36,797 nt of DNA from Treponema sp. (GTDB lineage Bacteria; Spirochaetota; Spirochaetia; Treponematales; Treponemataceae): NCBI GenBank assembly GCA_016293915.1, contig JAEDCY010000024.1, forward strand, positions 1-36,797. Reading direction: 5' to 3'. Shown here in pieces: positions 31,682 to 36,797 of this stretch. Every line of letters begins with the position of its first letter. Positions within the stretch are counted from its first letter, which is position 1. A program made the translations under genes and the position numbers. The notes beneath the pieces were generated by a model, which ran no database searches, had not been told where the DNA came from, and saw only the letters and a program-made list of their open reading frames with translations.

Positions 31682-33040
31682 TTACACAAGCCCCTGAGCT
31701 ACCATCGCGTTAGCAACCTTAACAAAACCAGCAATATTAGCGCCAGCGACGTAGTTAACCCAGTCACCTTCCTTAGCACCAAACTTAACAGCTGTGTCGT
31801 AAGCATTATTGTGGATGTTAATCATAATCTGGTGAAGCTTTTCATCAACTTCTTCTGCAGACCATGAAAGGCGCTCGCTGTTCTGAGACATTTCGAGACC
31901 AGATGTTGCAACACCACCAGCGTTAGAAGCCTTTCCTGGAGCATAGAGAATCTTTGCAGCGAGGAACTTGTTTACAGCGTCGATATTAGATGGCATGTTA
32001 GCACCTTCAGCAACAAGCTTTACACCGTTCTTCAAGAGCTTATCTGCATCTTCACCGAGCAATTCGTTCTGTGTAGCACATGGGAATGCACAGTCAACTT
32101 TAACTTCCCAAACCTTCTTTCCGGCAAAGTATTTTGCATTAGGGAACTTCTTAACATATTCAGAAATACGACCGCGTTTTTCACCCTTGAGCTTCTTAAC
32201 CCAGTCAAGTTTCTTCTGTGTAATACCTTCTTCATCGTAGATATATCCGTCAGAGTCAGAAAGTGTAACAACCTTAGCACCAAGCTGAATAAGCTTCTGA
32301 GCAGCGTAAGTAGCAACGTTTCCTGAACCAGAAACTGAACATACTTTTCCTTCGAAGCTGTCACCAACTTTCTTGAGCATTTCCTGAGCAAAATAGATAA
32401 GACCATAACCAGTAGCTTCTGTACGAATCAAAGAACCACCGAATGTAAGTCCCTTACCTGTGAGAACTCCAGTGTACTCGTCGCGGATTCTCTTGTACTG
32501 ACCGAAGAGGTATCCGATTTCACGTCCGCCAACGTTTTTGTCTCCAGCTGGAACGTCTGTATCAGCACCAATATGGCGGTAAAGCTCTGTCATGAAAGAC
32601 TGGCAGAAACGCATAACTTCTTTGTCTGATTTTCCGTGAGGATCGAAGTCTGAACCACCCTTTCCACCACCCATTGGGAGTGTTGTAAGAGAGTTCTTGA
32701 GAACCTGTTCAAAACCAAGGAACTTAAGAACAGAAAGGTTTACTTCCTTAGAAAAACGAAGACCTCCTTTGTAAGGTCCAATAGCACTGTTGTACTGTAC
32801 GCGGAAACCACGGTTTACATGGTACTTTCCTTTATCATCCATCCAAGGAACTCTGAACTGTATAACGCGCTCTGGCTCAACCAGGCGTTCCAAAATTGCA
32901 TTTGGTTCAAGTTCTGGCATTTTAGCAACAACAGGATCGAGAGTTGTCAAAACTTCTTCAACGGCCTGCAAGAATTCAGGTTCGTTGGCATTCTTTGCTT
33001 TTACTTCTTCCCATACGCGGTTTACGTAAGCATTTTTCAT
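31682..33040 (-). CDS. gdhA: NADP-specific glutamate dehydrogenase
   Basis: Reversibly converts 2-oxoglutarate, ammonia and NADPH to glutamate. The 452-residue length is that of the hexameric small-subunit enzyme. Motifs are FRVPWMDDKGKYHVNRGFRVQYNSA (in part), GPYKGGLRFS, the catalytic-Lys loop LTTLPMGGGKGGSDFDPHGKS (about residues 120-140), PAGDKNVGGREIGYL, and the Rossmann motif SGSGNVATYAAQKL (about residues 238-251). GGAG lies 7-10 bases before ATG 33040. A perfect palindrome upstream (33110-33123) may be an operator. It suggests a role in nitrogen assimilation; no glutamine synthetase is adjacent. Confidence 0.96.
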   Translation of the reverse strand: MKNAYVNRVWEEVKAKNANEPEFLQAVEEVLTTLDPVVAKMPELEPNAILERLVEPERVIQFRVPWMDDKGKYHVNRGFRVQYNSAIGPYKGGLRFSKEVNLSVLKFLGFEQVLKNSLTTLPMGGGKGGSDFDPHGKSDKEVMRFCQSFMTELYRHIGADTDVPAGDKNVGGREIGYLFGQYKRIRDEYTGVLTGKGLTFGGSLIRTEATGYGLIYFAQEMLKKVGDSFEGKVCSVSGSGNVATYAAQKLIQLGAKVVTLSDSDGYIYDEEGITQKKLDWVKKLKGEKRGRISEYVKKFPNAKYFAGKKVWEVKVDCAFPCATQNELLGEDADKLLKNGVKLVAEGANMPSNIDAVNKFLAAKILYAPGKASNAGGVATSGLEMSQNSERLSWSAEEVDEKLHQIMINIHNNAYDTAVKFGAKEGDWVNYVAGANIAGFVKVANAMVAQGLV

Positions 33041-33109
33041 TTCGTTTTACTCCTCGGTAAATGCACCAGCAAAGGGCATTTCAGCAATCGGCAGGCCTGA
33101 GCCACGTTT

Positions 33110-33123
33110 TGCATAATTATGCA
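33110..33123. promoter_or_regulatory. Perfect palindrome upstream of gdhA, candidate operator
   Basis: TGCATAATTATGCA is a 14-base perfect palindrome 70 bases upstream of the gdhA start. Its AT core with flanking TGCA resembles, but is not proof of, an ARG-box-like site; other dimeric regulators would fit as well. Confidence 0.4.
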
Positions 33124-33230
33124 TTTCCAAGGAATAAATATACCACAAGCTTGTTTCTATGAAAAGTAGTAAAGGGTAAAATTTGATTAAATTTTAATAA
33201 AGTTTTTTAGTGATGATTAAGCCGCTGCAT

Positions 33231-33833
33231 CTATGCCTGAAGCTCTTTTCTGAAAACATAAGTCATATAATCTTCATCATCACTGCTGTATGGCTCGTAA
33301 ACATCTTCAGATACCAGTTCATAACCGTGATTTGTATACCATTCCCAATTGCATTCACAATCAGTCCAGAGATAAAGCTTCTTATATCCCTGCATTTTAA
33401 AACCCCGGCAAAGTTCATTCAAAAGTTTTGATCCACAGCCTTTTTTACTGCTTATATACAGGGTAAGTTTGATGTCATTCTGATTCATCATTTCAAATGT
33501 CTTTTTATCCATCATTTCGATGTAAGCCCTGCTCATTTCCGAAGAAATTAAAAGCTCTTCAGAATACTTTTTTGATTCAAGGGCAAACCAGTCTTCTGCC
33601 TTACAGATTTCACCTTTGCGGGCAAAAAATGCTGAAGCGCAATACTGATTTTTTTCATCCACAAGCTGATAATGCAGTTCATTTTCAAAAAAATTATTTC
33701 GAATGATGTATTCAACATTAAATCTTTTGAAATCCGGGTCTCCTGTCGGCGGACTCCATAAAGGAACAACAACATCGAGTATGTGAGGAATATTTTTCAT
33801 TTCAAAAGGCTGAATGCGGTATTCTTCTGACAT
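33231..33833 (-). CDS. GNAT-family acetyltransferase-like protein
   Basis: Starting at ATG 33833 (MSEEYRIQPFEMKN, one base after the dihydroorotase stop codon), the product has 200 residues. Motif A of the GNAT fold is visible as ISSKKGCGSKLLNELCRGFKMQG (about residues 125-147), followed by a typical LYLWTDCECNWEWYTNHGYELV strand-helix. It probably transfers an acetyl group from acetyl-CoA to a small molecule or protein, but the substrate is unknown. It is probably co-transcribed with pyrC. Confidence 0.88.
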   Translation of the reverse strand: MSEEYRIQPFEMKNIPHILDVVVPLWSPPTGDPDFKRFNVEYIIRNNFFENELHYQLVDEKNQYCASAFFARKGEICKAEDWFALESKKYSEELLISSEMSRAYIEMMDKKTFEMMNQNDIKLTLYISSKKGCGSKLLNELCRGFKMQGYKKLYLWTDCECNWEWYTNHGYELVSEDVYEPYSSDDEDYMTYVFRKELQA

Positions 33834-33834
33834 T

Positions 33835-35358
33835 TTAGTTTTCAAATACAAGGCGGCCATCAATGAAGAGGTCTTTTACGCGGCCTGTGAGACGGCGGCC
33901 TTCAAAAGGAGTCGCTTTTCCTTTACTGTAAAATTTTGAACTGTCTACTGTCCACTCTTCATCAGGATCAAGAATTGTAAGATCAGCATCGTAACCAGCT
34001 TTGAGAAGCCCCTTATTAAGACCAAGCAGACGAGCCGGCTGTGCAGACATAAGCTGACTCAGACGTCGCGGATTAAACTGATTGTCTTTTACAAGAACAC
34101 TGTGACATACAGCATAGGCAGTTTCAAGCCCGGTAAAGCCTGGCGCTCCTGCAGCCTTATCATCGAATGTATGTGGTGCGTGATCTGTAGAAATAACGTC
34201 TACAGTACCGTCACGCAGAGCCTCAAGAAGTGCTACACGGTCGTCTTCACTACGAAGCGGTGGATTTACCAGAGCCCGGATATAAGGCTCATCTGTTCCA
34301 CACAATGCCAGATGGTGAGGTGTAACTTCACAGCTTACAGCAAAGCCTCCGCTTTTTCTCGAACTAGGCGCAAAAACTTCGCCATCTTCAAAAGCCTGAT
34401 ATGCAGCATCAGCTTCATCTGCATTAAAATCAGCTTCTTCATCATATATTTCATTTTTTGCTTCACGTATAGCATTAATTGAAACAGCTGTACTTACATG
34501 TGCAATATGAACATGACAGTCAGCTTCTTTTGCGAGCATGATATTACGCACAGTTGCAACGTCTTCGGCAAGTGCTAAAATTTCGTTTGCTTTTGTAAGG
34601 GCCAGGTCGATGCGGTCCAGAGCTTCTGCATTTTCTTCGTCATCAGCATCAAAATCATCGTCGCCAGTGCCCCAGGCAGAAAGGCCAATCCCTTTCATAA
34701 TTTCAAGAGCCTCAGCGCGGAAAGGTTTTGCAAGTGGACCGAGAGTCATATCTTCACTGTGGCAGCTGACAATCAGCCCCTTCTCTCCGGCCTTAGTCAT
34801 TGCTTCAAGCATAACGCCAGAGGTTGGAACGTCGCGGCCGTCTTCGGTAATCACCGGCACATATTTTTTTTCTACGAAATCAAGATGACTTGTATCTTCG
34901 CCACCAAAATCCTTAGTAATACTAACCGTCTGGAAAAGATGAGTGAGTCCTATTGCCGCAGCCTCACGTTCAATCTTCATTGCCATTTCCATAGAGGAAA
35001 CAACAGGATTTGTGTTAGGCATGGCTACTATTGTACCGTAACCGCCGGCTGCAGCCGCGTGAAGTCCGGAATTCAAGTCCTCTTTCTGAGTCTGTCCCGG
35101 ATAGCGCAGATGTACATGCATATCAATAAAGGCTGGAGTCAGAGTGAGTCCGCGCGCATTGTGAAGTTCCATCGGCGTCTTTTCATCAAGCCCGTCTTCT
35201 GTAAGCACAGCCCGCGCCATTTTTTCAAGCGTCTCTGAATTAGTATAATAGCCCTGAAAAACCGAGCGGATTTTTCCGTCCATAACCAGTACGGCACCAG
35301 GTGTATCCATACTCTCATCCAAAAGACGTGCGTTAAAAATCAAAACTACTCTGCTCAT
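33835..35358 (-). CDS. pyrC: Dihydroorotase, long form
   Basis: Zn-dependent ring closure of carbamoyl-aspartate to dihydroorotate in pyrimidine synthesis. Metal ligands: FIDMHVHLRYPG (His-x-His, about residues 76-87), VSCHSED (about 198-204), HIAHVST (about 284-290) and ISTDHAPHT (catalytic Asp, about 400-408). At 507 residues it exceeds the common 420-440. Two acidic, low-complexity inserts, around residues 230-255 (DDDFDADDEENAEALD) and 305-335 (DEEADFNADEADAA), account for most of the surplus. The presence of all ligands suggests an active type-I enzyme. The gene precedes a GNAT gene. Confidence 0.93.
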   Translation of the reverse strand: MSRVVLIFNARLLDESMDTPGAVLVMDGKIRSVFQGYYTNSETLEKMARAVLTEDGLDEKTPMELHNARGLTLTPAFIDMHVHLRYPGQTQKEDLNSGLHAAAAGGYGTIVAMPNTNPVVSSMEMAMKIEREAAAIGLTHLFQTVSITKDFGGEDTSHLDFVEKKYVPVITEDGRDVPTSGVMLEAMTKAGEKGLIVSCHSEDMTLGPLAKPFRAEALEIMKGIGLSAWGTGDDDFDADDEENAEALDRIDLALTKANEILALAEDVATVRNIMLAKEADCHVHIAHVSTAVSINAIREAKNEIYDEEADFNADEADAAYQAFEDGEVFAPSSRKSGGFAVSCEVTPHHLALCGTDEPYIRALVNPPLRSEDDRVALLEALRDGTVDVISTDHAPHTFDDKAAGAPGFTGLETAYAVCHSVLVKDNQFNPRRLSQLMSAQPARLLGLNKGLLKAGYDADLTILDPDEEWTVDSSKFYSKGKATPFEGRRLTGRVKDLFIDGRLVFEN

Positions 35359-35373
35359 GTTTTATTCAAGACC

Positions 35374-35979
35374 TCACTCAATTTCAGTAACTGGCTTGTA
35401 CATAAAAATACAGTTCTGACTATATTTATTCTGCCAGCTTGAATTCAATTGCTCATTATATAATTCATCTTCTATAGAATAGAATCCCCAGGACTTATAA
35501 TATTCAGCTAATTTTTCATTTACTGCAAATAAATACAAAACTTTTGTTCCAATTTCCTGTGAAATATGTTTTACAATTGGCTGAATAATATCATAAAAAA
35601 TATTACGTCCTGCTTTTATTCCTAAACCTTTTATAATTTTCAATGAATAATCATTTAATGCAATATTAACTAATTCAACACCAGGAATAAGTTTTGTTTC
35701 CTTCGAAAAAGTAAGATTAACAGCATTATCAATATAAGGAATGGAACCACTTTTTAATGTAAAACAAGCAATTAATACTTCTGTTCCCCTTATCTTTACA
35801 ACATAATTACGAACAGAATTATCTTTTTCATCTTTCATGGCCTGATTATGAAAATAGTCTGTTATACCATTTGCTTCGTTAATAGCAGAAAAGCGTCTTA
35901 GCAGAAATTCATTACCATTATCTACAAGACGCTCGTATGAAAAATATTCAGAGGCAATTTCTAATGGAAGAAAACTCAT
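35374..35979 (-). CDS. GNAT-like protein, possible toxin of a small module
   Basis: The 201-residue protein has a C-terminal half like a GNAT domain (IPGVELVNIALNDYS, then GIKAGRNIFYDIIQPIVKHISQEIG, VLYLFAVNEKLAEYYKSWGF, about residues 100-170). The start overlaps the TGA of a 64-residue gene as ATGA. Together with the upstream XRE regulator this resembles a mobile regulatory or toxin-antitoxin-like unit with an acetyltransferase effector, but this is inference. Base composition is clearly lower in G+C than in pyrC next door. Confidence 0.7.
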   Translation of the reverse strand: MSFLPLEIASEYFSYERLVDNGNEFLLRRFSAINEANGITDYFHNQAMKDEKDNSVRNYVVKIRGTEVLIACFTLKSGSIPYIDNAVNLTFSKETKLIPGVELVNIALNDYSLKIIKGLGIKAGRNIFYDIIQPIVKHISQEIGTKVLYLFAVNEKLAEYYKSWGFYSIEDELYNEQLNSSWQNKYSQNCIFMYKPVTEIE

Positions 35980-36170
35980 TTTATCTCCGCAGTAGTTTTA
36001 TTCCAACTATTGATTATCTCAGGCAGATATGCTGCGAAACGAGAATTGAACTCATCACGTTCTCGTATAGAATATTGAGGAGATTTCAATGGTTTTGCAT
36101 TACATATTTTATTATAGGCTCTTTTACCTGAATCGCCTGTTAAAATAAAAACATCCGGTTTTCCAACCAT
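35976..36170 (-). CDS. 64-residue protein of unknown function, partner of the GNAT-like gene
   Basis: A strong AGGAGGT site eight bases before ATG 36170 and the ATGA coupling with the downstream gene support a real gene. The sequence begins MVGKPDVFILTGDSGKRAYN and is rich in K, N and R; no ribbon-helix-helix or other known antitoxin fold can be identified by eye. It may act as an antitoxin or partner, unproven. Confidence 0.6.
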   Translation of the reverse strand: MVGKPDVFILTGDSGKRAYNKICNAKPLKSPQYSIRERDEFNSRFAAYLPEIINSWNKTTAEIK

Positions 36171-36270
36171 AGAATACCTCCTTTCAAATCTATTATTCTT
36201 CTAATAAAAATATAATACAGAAAGGTTTATTTGTAAACAATTGAAAGGATGCAAATAATTTTCTTTTACT

Positions 36271-36606
36271 TTATTCTATATTATTGTCATTTAAGAGATT
36301 GAACGTACTCTTTATATCTTCCAAGATTCTGTCAATCAAATGCTTTTCCAAATTCTGCAAAGATTCCTGCTTAAAATGTATTTTACATTCTTTTGATACA
36401 TGCTCATTAAAAAGTTCCATCGGTTCAATATTAAAGATGTTTGCAATTTCTTCTATTGTTTCTGGTGAAGGAAAATACTTACCATTTTCAATACTATTAA
36501 TGTAATTTGAGCTTTTACCTATCTCCATGGCAAGATCTAACTGTCTAATACCATTTTGCTTTCTATAATATTTTAAATTCTGTATAAAAACTTCTCTTAA
36601 TGTCAC
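36271..36606 (-). CDS. XRE-family transcriptional regulator
   Basis: A GTG start at 36606 gives 111 residues. The helix-turn-helix is at residues about 10-60 (LKYYRKQNGIRQLDLAMEIGKSSNYINSIENGKYFPSPETIEEIANIF), of which only part is quoted here, and a charged C-terminal helical tail follows. No Shine-Dalgarno site is visible upstream. It precedes the 64-residue gene by about 100 bases and probably regulates that unit. Two inverted repeats upstream are candidate operators. Confidence 0.9.
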   Translation of the reverse strand: MTLREVFIQNLKYYRKQNGIRQLDLAMEIGKSSNYINSIENGKYFPSPETIEEIANIFNIEPMELFNEHVSKECKIHFKQESLQNLEKHLIDRILEDIKSTFNLLNDNNIE

Positions 36607-36797
36607 AGCAATAATAGTATGACAGTGATTTTATATTTTCGTACATCTATTATGGATGTATAAAAAAAATTAAAGATTGCACAACATTCTAATTAGATGT
36701 ATTATATACATTTAATTAGAATGTGTTTTGCACATTAGAATAATTAGCCTGAATTTCGAGTTTCATTGAGAATTTACAAAAAAAGCGTAAATCTTTA
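36601..36797. promoter_or_regulatory. AT-rich upstream region with several inverted repeats
   Basis: Contains TGTCA...TGACA (36601-36624), TACATC-N7-GATGTA (36642-36660), and a nested palindrome ACATTCTAATTA...TAATTAGAATGT (36684-36724) with ATGTA/TACAT inside, plus the related sequence ACATTAGAATAATTA at 36732. TTGCACA precedes the first arm and TTTGCACA precedes the last copy. This arrangement suits an operator cluster for the XRE protein or for a divergent gene beyond the window. No gene is seen in it. Confidence 0.5.

Noticed and set aside
33041..33230. A glutamine riboswitch upstream of gdhA
   Set aside because: The known glutamine-aptamer conserved blocks are absent; only a short hairpin and the palindrome are seen.

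Overview
The window looks like a chromosomal segment of a spirochaete of the Treponema lineage, probably a host-associated or gut/rumen type. This is inferred from gene content and style: a FecR-domain protein with a barrel-like outer-membrane protein, RlpA-type and M18 proteins, a long ribose-phosphate pyrophosphokinase, moderate to low G+C, and many palindromic repeats. No rRNA or species marker is present, so the genus is a reasoned guess.

Layout. 1-4570 (plus strand): the end of citrate synthase, an RNA pseudouridine synthase, a broken membrane-protein gene on the other strand, a lipoprotein whose start is out of frame at a poly-A tract, and formate-tetrahydrofolate ligase. 4576-4827: an intact tRNA-Arg(CCU) and a degenerate tRNA-Arg-like copy carrying a 48-base hairpin insertion. 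4827-7470 (minus): an operon of FGGY kinase, HAD phosphatase and metallo-beta-lactamase-fold hydrolase. 7721-10865 (minus): ribose-phosphate pyrophosphokinase, then tRNA-Cys, a glycine riboswitch and an AGCS amino-acid/sodium symporter that appear to share one promoter. 11204-16954 (minus): a six-gene operon (unknown secreted protein, predicted outer-membrane protein, FecR protein, single-chain EcfA-EcfA-EcfT transporter, NUDIX hydrolase, small membrane protein), divergent from a LacI-type regulator and M18 aminopeptidase (17015-19418). 19437-20015: a GIY-YIG nuclease gene surrounded by palindromic repeats. 20025-21741: parB and parA. 21789-22003: a 215-bp MITE-like element with a 10-bp target duplication. 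22187-28374: a nonsense-interrupted methyltransferase gene, a large GH2 glycosidase and a convergent anion transporter, all three carrying palindromic repeats inside their reading frames. 28386-31652: MATE exporter, small alarmone synthetase flanked by inverted GC-rich repeats, and an RlpA-like protein. 31682-35358 (minus): glutamate dehydrogenase, a GNAT protein and dihydroorotase. 35374-36797: an AT-rich XRE regulator / 64-aa protein / GNAT-like module that may be an acquired toxin-antitoxin-like unit.

The most distinctive theme is the density and variety of palindromic repeat families. Several sit inside genes and keep the frame open: two families in the GH2 gene, an inverted REP pair in the methyltransferase gene, and one REP in the transporter gene. 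Another cluster encloses a lone GIY-YIG nuclease between two identical 38-bp copies. A link between that nuclease and the spread of the repeats is an inference, but it can be tested.
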